Below, piece after piece: positions 25,415-34,763 of a stretch of DNA of 64,000 nt. The stretch lies in contig JAAVZR010000038.1 in the NCBI GenBank assembly GCA_022791755.1, forward strand, positions 1 through 64,000, in the 5' to 3' direction. The translations under genes and the position numbers were made by a program. Position 1 is the stretch's first letter, and the number at the start of each line of letters is the position of its first letter. The notes beneath the pieces were generated by a model. That model searched no databases and was not told the DNA's origin. It saw nothing but the letters and a program-made list of their open reading frames with translations. Source of the DNA: Lachnospiraceae bacterium (GTDB lineage Bacteria > Bacillota > Clostridia > Lachnospirales > Lachnospiraceae).

Positions 25415-27835
25415 ATGAATACAGCATTATCATGGATAAAAGCCTATGTCCCCGCGCTTTCCTGCACACCGCAGGAGTATACGGACGCCATGACACTGTC
25501 CGGCACAAAGGTGGAGGGATATGAGCGTCTGGATAAGAATCTGGAAAAGATCGTGGTGGGACAGATTATAAAGATCGAGAAGCATCCGGACGCGGACAAG
25601 CTGATCGTCTGCCAGGTAAATGTGGGGGAGGAGACGGTACAGATCGTCACCGGCGCTCCCAATGTAAAGGAAGGGGATAAGGTGCCCGTGGTCCTGGACG
25701 GAGGCCGGGTGGCGGGAGGCCATGACGGCGGCCCGCTGCCGGAGAACGGAATCCGGATCAAAAAAGGGAAGCTGCGGGGAATCGAATCCTGCGGTATGAT
25801 GTGCTCGATCGAAGAGCTGGGCAGTTCCCGGGATATGTATCCGGACGCGCCGGAGGAGGGGATCTATATCCTGCCGTCCGATACGCCGGTGGGAGCGGAT
25901 GCCGTGGAAGTTTTGGGGCTGCATGACAGCGTGTTTGAGTATGAGATCACGTCCAACCGTGTGGACTGCTACAGTGTGCTGGGGATTGCCAGAGAGGCGG
26001 CAGCCACCTTTGATAAGCCTTTCTGTGCGCCGGAGGTTTCCTGTGAGGGCAATGAGGAGGATGTGTCCGAATACGCCCAGGTGGAGGTGAAGGACCCGGA
26101 CCTGTGCTCCCGCTACTGCGCCAGAGTGGTGAAAAATATCAAGATCGGCCCGTCGCCCCAGTGGATGCAGCGCCGTCTGGCTGCCAGCGGAATCCGTCCG
26201 ATCAATAACCTGGTAGATATCACCAACTATGTGATGGAGGAGTACGGACAGCCCATGCACGCCTTTGACCTGGATACCATCGCCGGGCATAAGATCATCG
26301 TGCGCCGGGCGGCGGACGGAGACCGCTTCCAGACGCTGGACGGCCAGATGCGCACGCTGGACTCCGATATCCTGATGATCTGTGACGCCGAAAAGGAAAT
26401 CGGCATTGCCGGTATCATGGGCGGAGAAAATTCCAAGATCACCGACGACGTACACACGGTTCTGTTTGAGGCCGCCTGCTTTAACGGCACTAATATCCGT
26501 CTCTCCGCCAAGCGCCTGGGCCTGCGCACCGACGCTTCCGGTAAATTCGAGAAGGGCCTGGATCCGAATAATGCGTCTCTGGCCATCAACCGCGCCTGTC
26601 AGCTGGTCGAGGAGCTGGGCTGCGGTGAGGCCGTGGGCGGAATGCTTGACGTATATCCTGTCAAAAGGGAGGAGAAGCGGGTTGCCTTTGACCCGGAAGG
26701 GATCAACCGTCTGCTGGGCACCCGGATTGCCGCAGAGGATATGCTGCGGTATTTTGAAAAGCTGGAACTGCGCTATGATGAGGCGGCCGGGGAGCTGATT
26801 ATCCCCACATTCCGCCAGGATCTGGAGTGCAAAGCCGATATCGCCGAGGAGGTGGCCCGGTTCTTCGGATATGCCAATATCCCGACGACGCTTCCGTCCG
26901 GAAAAGCCATGGCCGGCAAGCTGTCCTTTAAGCTGCGGGTGGAGGAGATCACGAGGAATGTGGCCCGCTTCTGCGGCTTCTCCCAGGCCATGACCTACTC
27001 CTTCGAGAGCCCGAAGGTGTTTGACCGTCTGCTTTTGCCGGAGGATTCTCCGCTGCGCCGTGCGGTCAGGATTCAGAATCCCCTGGGTGAGGATTACAGC
27101 ATTATGCGGACCACACCCTTAAACGGCCTGCTGACTTCCCTGGCCACGAATTATAACCGGAGAAATAAGGATGTGCGTCTCTTTGAGCTGGCCAATATCT
27201 ATCTCCCCGGGGAACTGCCGCTTACGGAGCTTCCCGATGAGAGAATGCAGCTGACCCTGGGATTTTATGGAGAAGGAGATTTCTTTGCGATGAAGGGCGT
27301 GGTGGAAGAGCTGTTTGACCAGCTGGGCCTTCATAAGAAGACAGGCTATGATCCGGCGGCCGCAAAGCCCTATCTGCATCCCGGACGTCAGGCGGATATC
27401 CGGTATGAGGGCAGGATTCTGGGGTATCTGGGAGAGATGCATCCTCAGGTGGCAGATTACTATGGAATCGGTGAGCGCACGTATATCGCTGTCATCGATA
27501 TGCCTCAGCTGGTGGAGCTGGCCTGCTTTGACCATAAGTATGAGGGGCTGGCCCGTTTCCCTGCCGTGACCCGCGACATCAGCATGGTGGTGCGCCGGGA
27601 GGTGCTGGTGGGACAGATCGAGGAAGTCGTTGAAAAGAAGGGCGGAAAGCTTTTGGAGAGCTGCCGGCTGTTCGACGTATATGAGGGCGCACAGATCCTG
27701 TCCGGATATAAATCCGTAGCCTACAGCATCACATTCCGCGGCGCGGACCGGACGCTGGAGGATAAGGAAGTCAATGCCGTTATGGATAAGATCGTGGGCG
27801 CACTGAAAGAGCTGGGTGCGCAGCTGCGGGCATAG
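25415..27835 (+). CDS. pheT: Phenylalanyl-tRNA synthetase beta subunit
   Basis: The 806-residue protein has the expected domain order: an EMAP/tRNA-binding domain at about 40-150 (VGQIIKIEKHPDADKL), B3/B4 editing domain (RPINNLVDITNYVM...QPMHAFD near 265-285), B5 domain, a catalytic-like core and an anticodon-binding FDX-ACB domain at the C-terminus (ARFPAVTRDISMVV). Length is standard. It follows pheS by 21 bases with AAAGGAGGAG before the start. Confidence 0.97.
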   Translation: MNTALSWIKAYVPALSCTPQEYTDAMTLSGTKVEGYERLDKNLEKIVVGQIIKIEKHPDADKLIVCQVNVGEETVQIVTGAPNVKEGDKVPVVLDGGRVAGGHDGGPLPENGIRIKKGKLRGIESCGMMCSIEELGSSRDMYPDAPEEGIYILPSDTPVGADAVEVLGLHDSVFEYEITSNRVDCYSVLGIAREAAATFDKPFCAPEVSCEGNEEDVSEYAQVEVKDPDLCSRYCARVVKNIKIGPSPQWMQRRLAASGIRPINNLVDITNYVMEEYGQPMHAFDLDTIAGHKIIVRRAADGDRFQTLDGQMRTLDSDILMICDAEKEIGIAGIMGGENSKITDDVHTVLFEAACFNGTNIRLSAKRLGLRTDASGKFEKGLDPNNASLAINRACQLVEELGCGEAVGGMLDVYPVKREEKRVAFDPEGINRLLGTRIAAEDMLRYFEKLELRYDEAAGELIIPTFRQDLECKADIAEEVARFFGYANIPTTLPSGKAMAGKLSFKLRVEEITRNVARFCGFSQAMTYSFESPKVFDRLLLPEDSPLRRAVRIQNPLGEDYSIMRTTPLNGLLTSLATNYNRRNKDVRLFELANIYLPGELPLTELPDERMQLTLGFYGEGDFFAMKGVVEELFDQLGLHKKTGYDPAAAKPYLHPGRQADIRYEGRILGYLGEMHPQVADYYGIGERTYIAVIDMPQLVELACFDHKYEGLARFPAVTRDISMVVRREVLVGQIEEVVEKKGGKLLESCRLFDVYEGAQILSGYKSVAYSITFRGADRTLEDKEVNAVMDKIVGALKELGAQLRA

Positions 27836-27876
27836 CAGGTCCTTTTTTGGGAGTTTTGAAAAAAACGCATATCGGA

Positions 27877-27899
27877 CACAGATTTTTAAAGAATCTGTG
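27877..27899. repeat. Dyad between pheT and zinc-ribbon gene
   Basis: CACAGATT and AATCTGTG form an 8-bp dyad with a seven-base centre. No T tract follows, so it is more likely a regulatory site or weak hairpin than a terminator. Confidence 0.35.
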
Positions 27900-27943
27900 G
27901 TACAGTGTATAAAAACAAACACTTCACAGGGAGAAGGTCGGAT

Positions 27944-28372
27944 ATGGGAAACTTTATGAATAATCTCCGCAATAAGATGGCGAGATTTATGTATGGCCGC
28001 TATGGGATTGATAAGATGGGCACCTTTATGACAGGGACGGCAATGGGCTGTCTGTTGCTTTCCCTGCTTTTTGGGGGCAGCTTTCTGGGAAGAGGGCTGT
28101 ACTATCTGGCGCTCATCCTGCTCATCTGGTCCTACTTCCGGATGTTTTCAAAAAACACCGGGAAGCGGTATCAGGAAAATGTGAAATTTTTATTGATAAA
28201 AAACCGAATATCCGGCCCGCTGTCCCGAAAATGGGCTCATCTAAAGCAGCGTAAGACCCATGTGTTTTTCAAATGTCCTTCCTGCGGTCAGAAGATGCGG
28301 ACACCCAAAGGACAGGGGGAGAAGCATGTGACCTGTCCCAAGTGTCATACCCAGTTTACGAAGAGGACCTGA
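27944..28372 (+). CDS. Small membrane protein with C-terminal zinc ribbon
   Basis: The 142-residue protein has two hydrophobic helices (about residues 25-65) and a C-terminal CPSCGQKMRTPKG...HVTCPKCHTQF zinc ribbon, so four Cys can bind one zinc. Such proteins are widespread in Lachnospiraceae and have no assigned role. GGGAGAAGG precedes ATG 27944. The next gene, rarA, starts two bases after its stop codon, so they are co-transcribed. Confidence 0.7.
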   Translation: MGNFMNNLRNKMARFMYGRYGIDKMGTFMTGTAMGCLLLSLLFGGSFLGRGLYYLALILLIWSYFRMFSKNTGKRYQENVKFLLIKNRISGPLSRKWAHLKQRKTHVFFKCPSCGQKMRTPKGQGEKHVTCPKCHTQFTKRT

Positions 28373-28374
28373 CG

Positions 28375-29751
28375 ATGGATCTGTTTGAATATATGCGTAA
28401 GAGCAATCAGGAAAAGGAGTCGCCTCTGGCCGCCCGGCTCCGTCCCACATCTCTGGAGGAGGTGGTGGGGCAGCGCCATATCATTGGCCGGGATAAGATG
28501 CTTTACCGGGCGATTCGGGCGGATAAGCTCAGCTCTCTGATTTTTTACGGGCCGCCCGGCACAGGCAAGACCACCCTGGCCCGCGTCATCGCCAACACCA
28601 CCAGAGGGGAATTCACCCAGATAAACGCCACGGTGTCGGGCAAGAAGGATATGGAGCAGATCGTACAGAAAGCAAAGGAGCTTTCGGGGATGTACGGCAA
28701 AAAGACCATTCTCTTTGTGGATGAAATTCATCGTTTCAACAAAGCGCAGCAGGATTACCTGCTGCCTTTTGTGGAGGACGGGACGGTCATACTGATCGGC
28801 GCCACGACAGAAAATCCTTATTTTGAGGTCAATGGGGCGCTTTTATCCCGCTCGGTGATTTTTGAGTTAAAGCCCCTGGAGAGAAAGGATGTGGAGGAGC
28901 TTCTGGACCGGGCGGTGCGGGATGAGACGAAAGGTCTGGGAAGCTTTCGGGCCGAGCTGACCGGGGAGGCCAGGCAATTTCTGGCAGACATGGCAGGGGG
29001 AGATGCCAGGGCGGCGCTTAATGCCATCGAACTGGCAGTGCTGACCACGGAAAGAAGCGGCGACGGCATCATTCATGTGGATCTTCAGGTGGCTCAGGAA
29101 TGTATTCAGCGCCGGGCCGTGCGCTACGATAAGGAAGGGGATAATCACTATGATACGGTCTCCGCGTTTATCAAGAGTATGCGGGGATCGGACCCGGATG
29201 CGGCGGTCTACTATCTGGCCCGGATGCTGCATGCCGGCGAGGACATCAAATTCATAGCCCGCCGCATCATGATCTGTGCGTCGGAGGACGTGGGAAACGC
29301 CGATCCCCAGGCGCTTCTGGTGGCGGTGGCCGCCTCCCAGGCGGCAGAGCGCATCGGTATGCCGGAGGCTCAGATCATTCTGTCCCAGGCGGTGACCTAT
29401 GTGGCCTCGGCGCCTAAGAGTAATGCGGCCTGCAATGCGGTATCCGCAGCCATGGAGGCGGTGAGATCCACCCATATCCGGACCATCCCGCCCCATCTTC
29501 AGGACGCTCACTATAAGGGAGCGTCAGGACTGGGACGCGGCACGGGCTACCGGTATGCCCATGATTATCCGAGACATTATGTAAAGCAGCAGTATCTGCC
29601 GGATGAGCTGGCGGGCAGCGTCTTCTATGCCCCTTCCGAAAACGGATATGAGAAGGAAATCGGGGCGTGGCTGAGAATGCTTCGTTGGGAAGCCGGCGAA
29701 CCGGGGAGGGAGAATCAGACGTCTGCGGCAGGTGCGGAAGACAAAAAGTGA
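28375..29751 (+). CDS. rarA: Replication-associated recombination protein A (MgsA/RarA)
   Basis: The 458-residue AAA+ ATPase has LAARLRPTSLEEVVGQ at the N-terminus, Walker A GPPGTGKTTLA near 60, Walker B ILFVDEIHRFNK near 107, and sensor 1 GATTENPYFEVN. The C-terminal MgsA tetramerisation domain ends with GASGLGRGTGYRYAHDYP and QYLPDEL, both diagnostic. It acts at stalled replication forks. ATG 28375 lies just after the zinc-ribbon gene stop; the frame opens further upstream but there overlaps that gene. Confidence 0.94.
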   Translation: MDLFEYMRKSNQEKESPLAARLRPTSLEEVVGQRHIIGRDKMLYRAIRADKLSSLIFYGPPGTGKTTLARVIANTTRGEFTQINATVSGKKDMEQIVQKAKELSGMYGKKTILFVDEIHRFNKAQQDYLLPFVEDGTVILIGATTENPYFEVNGALLSRSVIFELKPLERKDVEELLDRAVRDETKGLGSFRAELTGEARQFLADMAGGDARAALNAIELAVLTTERSGDGIIHVDLQVAQECIQRRAVRYDKEGDNHYDTVSAFIKSMRGSDPDAAVYYLARMLHAGEDIKFIARRIMICASEDVGNADPQALLVAVAASQAAERIGMPEAQIILSQAVTYVASAPKSNAACNAVSAAMEAVRSTHIRTIPPHLQDAHYKGASGLGRGTGYRYAHDYPRHYVKQQYLPDELAGSVFYAPSENGYEKEIGAWLRMLRWEAGEPGRENQTSAAGAEDKK

Positions 29752-29868
29752 AAAAAAACAGCCGGAAATTACGATAATCTGTAATATTTATAGTGCGCGT
29801 TTTTGTCGAATGTGATAAGATGATACCAGAGTATTTGAATATCACATTGCAAAAGGCGGGATGTTTAC

Positions 29869-32800
29869 GTGAAGGAACAGATCACTCTGCTGGCCTCGGG
29901 TCGGCAGGCCGACCGGCCCCTGCAGCTTTTGGTAGAACCGGAGGAGATCCGGATGAGCCTGGCTGTGGGTGAAAATTTCAGAGGGGAGTTTGGATTAAAG
30001 GAGGCAGAGAAGCAGCCGGTTAAGGGGCTTTTGTACTCCTCGCACCGCCGTGTCCATCTTTTTACCGATCAGTTTGCCGCGCCCCTTGTCACGGTCCGCT
30101 ATGAGGTGGATGTGAGTGGCCTGAGGCCGGGGGACCGCATCGAGGGCAGCTTTTTTCTGGTGACAAACGGCGGAGAGAGATCACTTCCTTTTGCGTTTGA
30201 GATGACGGTGCCGGTGGGAAAGACGGCCTTTGAGAAGATACGCACCATAGAGGCCTTTGCTGATCTGGCCCGGCAGGAATTTGACGTGGCGCTTATGATC
30301 TTTGAAAACAGCAGCTTTCTGACGCTGCCCTTTATGGGCCAGCCGGCCTTTGCCGCCCTGTATCATGGGCTGTACGGCAGAGGGGACAGGCGGGGGGCCC
30401 TGGAGGAATTTCTGACCGGCTGCGGGGCGAAGAAGCAGCTTCGCCTCACGGTAGATGAGAAAAGGAGGATCGTGGCGGATCCGAAGGAGGATCAGTGCGA
30501 CGTGATCCGGATCGAGAGGAATACCTGGGGAGCGGTGACAGCCACGGTGACGGCCGACGCTCCTTTTATCGAGCCGGAGAGTCGTCTGATCACGGAAGCA
30601 TCCTTTGAGGATGGCTGCTGCAATCTGCATTATATGGTGCATCCTTGCCTGCTTCACAGAGGGACGAATTACGGAAGGATTACCATCACCACAGCTTATC
30701 AGAGCTTTGCGGTGGAGGTGGTGGTGACACAGAGCGAAGGGATAGAGGACAGACGCCGACGCAGGGAGTACCGGGCGTCATGGCAGAGATTCTTCCGGTA
30801 TTATGTGGAAGTGCGCGCAAAGGATTTTCGCAGCAATATGCTGGTAAACAGTATGCTGACGGAATTATCACGCCTGAGAGACAGCTACGCCACCCCGGAT
30901 ATTCTGGAGCTGTTTCACGCGGAAGTCTATCTGATGGCAGGGCAGAGGGAGAAGGCCGGCCTGCTTTTGGAGGATGTGCGGGAGAGAGTCCTGGAAAGAC
31001 GGCGGGAGGAGATCGACCAGTATTGCTATTACTATTATCTGCGGACGCTGTATTCAGAGTCGGAGGAGGAGAAGGATCAGCTGATAAAGATCCTTCGGTT
31101 CTATTATGAGGGAGAGCGGCCCAGCCAGACCATCTATTTTCTGTTGCTTCTGACTGACCCGCAGCACAGAGATAATCCTCTGGGGGCGCTGGAAGAGATG
31201 AAGAAGCTGTATGACAGAGGCTGCCGCAGCCCCTTCCTGTATCTGGCTGCCTGCCGTCTGTATTCCGGCCAGCCTCTTTTGCTGGTACATACCGGCGATT
31301 TTGAATTGCAGGCGCTTTTGTTTGGGGCCAGAAAGGGGATGATCGGCCGGGATCTGGCGATCCGCATTGCGCTTTTGTCTGAGGAAGAGCAGCTGTACCG
31401 TCCCGGGTTTTACCGGCTTCTGACGATGCTGGCGGAACGCTATGAAAACACAGAGCTGGTGGCTGCCGTCTGCCGGGTCCTGATTCTGGGAAACCGAAGA
31501 GAGCCGGAGTATTTTGCCTGGTATGAGATGGGGGTGGGGCTGGATGTACGCCTGACCCGCCTGTATGAATACTATCTCTATTCGCTTCCCCGGGACAGAC
31601 AGGGGGAGCTGCCTCAGGAGATTTACCTGTATTTTTCCTATACGAACACGCTGGACGATAAGAGCCGGGCAGTGCTGTATGATAATGTCCTGACTCATTT
31701 TGAGCCGGGGAGCCAGGTGTACGAAAGCTATGCCAGACAGATGGAGGACTTTGCCAGGGAGCAGATTTTCGCCGGACATATGAGCCGTCAGCTGGCGACA
31801 GTCTATGAGAAGATGATACCGGCCGGGATGCTGGATGAAAAGCTGGCGGCGGCTCTGCCGAAGCTTTTGCACTGTTTCCGGATCACCTGTGAGAACCCGG
31901 GCTGGGAGAGGGTGGTCTTGTCCTTCGAGGAGTGGGGGCGTGAGGAGACGGTGGCGTTAAAGAACGGACAGGCCGTGGCGGCGCTGTATTCCGACAGCTG
32001 CCGGATCCTGTTTGAGGATGCGTCGGGTAACCGCTATGCCGGCGGTTCCTATTCCCTGTTTCGTCTGATGGATGTGCCGGAACTGGAGGAGCGGTGTCTG
32101 GAGCTGTGTCCGGATAACCCCTATCTGCTGATTCACCGGTGCCGCCTGATGCTCGGTGAGAACCGCAGCGACGAGGAGGCCATGGCTTTTTATGAGAGAG
32201 TGCTGGCGCAGACATCTTTGCGGGAGCTCTTCTGCCGTCAGCTGACCTCGCGGATGATAGCGGGGACCCTGGCCTGCGGCCGCGCAGAGATCTCCGGGGA
32301 AGAAGCAGAGTCGGGAGAGGAAGGCGGCCGGGCCGACTTCTTTACCGGAAGGGGATCCCGTCTTCTGAGGCTGAATGACCGGTATGCGGACCGGGAGGAC
32401 GCGCTGCGCATGACAGAGGTCTTCATCGAGGAAAATTTCTGTGACAGAGCCATGGCGATGGTCGAGCGCTACGGCTATGAAGAACTGAAGCCTTCGCTGC
32501 TTTTAAAGCTCTGCTCCAGGGCCTGTGTGGAACACCTGTTTGCGAAAAACGCCTTTTTGCTGAAGGCCTGCTATGCCTGTATGGAGCAGCGGCGCAGCGA
32601 CGATGTGATACTGGAATATCTGTGCCGTTATTATAACAGCAGCAGCGAGAGGATGCTCAAGGTGCTTTTGAAAGCCAGGCAGTATCACACCGAGCTGCAT
32701 GACCTGCCGGAGAGACTGATGGCGCAGATGCTGTTTTCCGGTTGGAGAGAAGGGCTGGACGAGGTGTTTGCGGCCTATGAGGCCGCCGGTAATATGGATG

Positions 32801-33462
32801 ATATGCTGCTCCGCGCCTATCTCGTCCGCAAATGCTATGATTTCTTTGTGTCGGATGTGGCGGCGGATCAGCAGGTGTTTGATAATGTGAAGCAGATACT
32901 GGTGCGGAGCTGGCTGCCCTTCATCTGCCGGATTGCGCTGTGCCGGTATCTGTCCTTTCACAGGGAGAGGACGGATACCGAGCGGCAGCTGTGTATGGAT
33001 GTCATACGGGATTGCTGTGAGAAAAACTTGTTGTTTGATTTTTTTGGAGCCTTTGCGGAGGACGAGGAGTATCCGGCGGCTCTGAAAGGACGGACCGTGA
33101 TCTCTTTCAGGGCAGGAAAGGACGAAATGTTCCGGATCCGCTACCAGATCCTTCCGGACGGGCAGGAGAGCGTGACCGAACGTCTGCCTCATATCTATGA
33201 GGGGTACTTTGGCAAGTGCTTCACGGTCTTTTACGGTGAGCGGATCGAGTACGAGATCTATAAAGAGAGGCCGGAGGGGCTTACCAAGGTGTCGGAGGGC
33301 AAGGTACTGCCGGAGGGCGGGACCGGGGGGCGGGACCGCCTGGGCCGTCTGAATTATCTGCTCTACGGTCTGGATACCATGGATGAGGCTGAGCTTCGCA
33401 GCGAAATGCGGGAATACAGTGTGGCGGAGGCGGTGACCGGCCACTATTTTGAGAAAATCTGA
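29869..33462 (+). CDS. Giant beta-sandwich plus helical-repeat protein (DUF5717-like)
   Basis: The 1197-residue protein starts at GTG 29869 with AAAGGCGGG upstream. Residues 1-120 look like an Ig/MSP-type beta domain (LLVEPEEIRMSLAVGENFRG, then DRIEGSFFLVTNGGERSLPF), and a second beta domain lies near 200-290. From about 300 to 1050 the sequence is a continuous alpha solenoid of TPR-like helix pairs rich in Leu, Tyr and Arg. The last 130 residues return to beta structure (FRIRYQILPDGQ, HIYEGYFGKCFTVFYGERIEYEI). There is no signal peptide or membrane helix, so it is cytoplasmic. I believe this is the family annotated DUF5717. The gene is followed at 20 bases by an actin/Hsp70-like gene and then a third gene, which suggests one complex. 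Function is not known. Confidence 0.7.
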   Translation: MKEQITLLASGRQADRPLQLLVEPEEIRMSLAVGENFRGEFGLKEAEKQPVKGLLYSSHRRVHLFTDQFAAPLVTVRYEVDVSGLRPGDRIEGSFFLVTNGGERSLPFAFEMTVPVGKTAFEKIRTIEAFADLARQEFDVALMIFENSSFLTLPFMGQPAFAALYHGLYGRGDRRGALEEFLTGCGAKKQLRLTVDEKRRIVADPKEDQCDVIRIERNTWGAVTATVTADAPFIEPESRLITEASFEDGCCNLHYMVHPCLLHRGTNYGRITITTAYQSFAVEVVVTQSEGIEDRRRRREYRASWQRFFRYYVEVRAKDFRSNMLVNSMLTELSRLRDSYATPDILELFHAEVYLMAGQREKAGLLLEDVRERVLERRREEIDQYCYYYYLRTLYSESEEEKDQLIKILRFYYEGERPSQTIYFLLLLTDPQHRDNPLGALEEMKKLYDRGCRSPFLYLAACRLYSGQPLLLVHTGDFELQALLFGARKGMIGRDLAIRIALLSEEEQLYRPGFYRLLTMLAERYENTELVAAVCRVLILGNRREPEYFAWYEMGVGLDVRLTRLYEYYLYSLPRDRQGELPQEIYLYFSYTNTLDDKSRAVLYDNVLTHFEPGSQVYESYARQMEDFAREQIFAGHMSRQLATVYEKMIPAGMLDEKLAAALPKLLHCFRITCENPGWERVVLSFEEWGREETVALKNGQAVAALYSDSCRILFEDASGNRYAGGSYSLFRLMDVPELEERCLELCPDNPYLLIHRCRLMLGENRSDEEAMAFYERVLAQTSLRELFCRQLTSRMIAGTLACGRAEISGEEAESGEEGGRADFFTGRGSRLLRLNDRYADREDALRMTEVFIEENFCDRAMAMVERYGYEELKPSLLLKLCSRACVEHLFAKNAFLLKACYACMEQRRSDDVILEYLCRYYNSSSERMLKVLLKARQYHTELHDLPERLMAQMLFSGWREGLDEVFAAYEAAGNMDDMLLRAYLVRKCYDFFVSDVAADQQVFDNVKQILVRSWLPFICRIALCRYLSFHRERTDTERQLCMDVIRDCCEKNLLFDFFGAFAEDEEYPAALKGRTVISFRAGKDEMFRIRYQILPDGQESVTERLPHIYEGYFGKCFTVFYGERIEYEIYKERPEGLTKVSEGKVLPEGGTGGRDRLGRLNYLLYGLDTMDEAELRSEMREYSVAEAVTGHYFEKI

Positions 33463-33482
33463 GAGTTTCAGGAGGGGAGATT

Positions 33483-34742
33483 ATGCCGGGGCTTATATTG
33501 GGTGTCGATGTCTGCGACGATTATACTCAAATCAGTCTCTTTGACATGGAGAGCTTTGACGCGCAGGCCGTGGGATTTGGGGAGGATGAGAAGGTACTGA
33601 TTCCCACTATGGTATGCAAGAAAAAGGGAGAGGATACCTGGCTGATCGGCGAGGAAGCATACCGGGTGGCGCTGTTTGGCGAGGGCAGTATGGTGGATAA
33701 GCTGGTGAAGCTGGTGTCCAGAGAGGGGACAGCCACCATCGAGGGCGTCATGTATACGGCGAAGGAGATGTTTCAGACCTATCTGGAGCAGATCCTGGAT
33801 ATCCCCAGAAAGCGTACAGGGGAGAGGGAGATTGTAAGCGTCGCCTACACCATCCGTGAGGTCCGGCCCGGCATCATGGATCTTCTGGTAGAGATTTCGG
33901 AAAACCTGGGAATCCCCAGGGAGCGGGTCCATATCCTGAACCACACGGAAGCGTTTCTGTTCTATGTGCTGAGTCAGAAGCAGGACATCTGGTCCAACCA
34001 GGTATGTGCCTTTGATCTGGTGGATCATGGATTGCATTATTATGAGCTGGGCGTCATGCGGGGGCGGCGTCCTCAGGTGGTGGAGGCGATTCATGAAGAG
34101 CTGGAGGAGGGATTCAGCCTGGAGCTTCTGGAGACGCCCTCCGGCGAACGCCTGGCGGACCGGATTCTCAGTGCATGCGCCCGCCGCGTGATGGATAAAA
34201 AGGTGATTTCCTCCGTATTTCTGACGGGAAAGGGCTTTGAGAACCCACAGTGGCCGGAGGATTTTTTACGTTTTGTCTGCAATAAGCGCCGTGTGTTCGG
34301 CGGACAGAACCTCTTCTCAAAGGGGGCGTGCTTTGTGGCCTTTGACAGTCTGCAAAAGAACTCGTCCTACCCGTATATCTGTATCTGTGAGGGGCGGCTT
34401 CGCTCCCAGGTGGCGATGAACGTACAGTATGAAGGGCGCCAAAGACAGTTGATTATCGCCGCCGCAGGCAGCAACTGGTATGAGACGAAGGCGGCGGTGA
34501 CTTTCGTGCTGGACGGGACGGACCAGGTGGATTTTATGGTGACGCCGGTGGGCAGCCCTTCGTCGAACCGGTATACGGTGGATCTGGCGGAATTTCCCAG
34601 AAGGCCGGCGAAGACGACGAAAGTGGAGGTCATCGTGTCTTTCACCGGAGAGAGAGGTATGACGGTGCGTGTCTTTGACAAAGGCTTCGGAGAGCTGTTT
34701 CCTTCGTCGGGAAAGATGGTACGCAGGGACTTTTATATCTGA
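33483..34742 (+). CDS. Actin/Hsp70-like ATPase-fold protein (DUF5716-like)
   Basis: The 419-residue protein opens with LILGVDVCDDYTQISLF, which resembles the phosphate-1 loop of Hsp70/actin proteins. IPTMVCKKKGEDTWLIGEEA follows, like the Hsp70 IPS..V/G..A segment. VCAFDLVDHGLHYYELGVM near 175-193 resembles phosphate-2, and VFLTGKGFENPQWPEDFL near 243 resembles the adenosine loop. From about 300 a beta-rich domain follows, in the place of a substrate-binding domain. I believe it is the family annotated DUF5716. Whether it binds ATP is inference: the usual G residues in the phosphate-2 loop are partly replaced. AGGAGGGGAGATT precedes the ATG. Confidence 0.65.
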   Translation: MPGLILGVDVCDDYTQISLFDMESFDAQAVGFGEDEKVLIPTMVCKKKGEDTWLIGEEAYRVALFGEGSMVDKLVKLVSREGTATIEGVMYTAKEMFQTYLEQILDIPRKRTGEREIVSVAYTIREVRPGIMDLLVEISENLGIPRERVHILNHTEAFLFYVLSQKQDIWSNQVCAFDLVDHGLHYYELGVMRGRRPQVVEAIHEELEEGFSLELLETPSGERLADRILSACARRVMDKKVISSVFLTGKGFENPQWPEDFLRFVCNKRRVFGGQNLFSKGACFVAFDSLQKNSSYPYICICEGRLRSQVAMNVQYEGRQRQLIIAAAGSNWYETKAAVTFVLDGTDQVDFMVTPVGSPSSNRYTVDLAEFPRRPAKTTKVEVIVSFTGERGMTVRVFDKGFGELFPSSGKMVRRDFYI

Positions 34743-34763
34743 TATGGCAGGGAGGGAGCGGAT

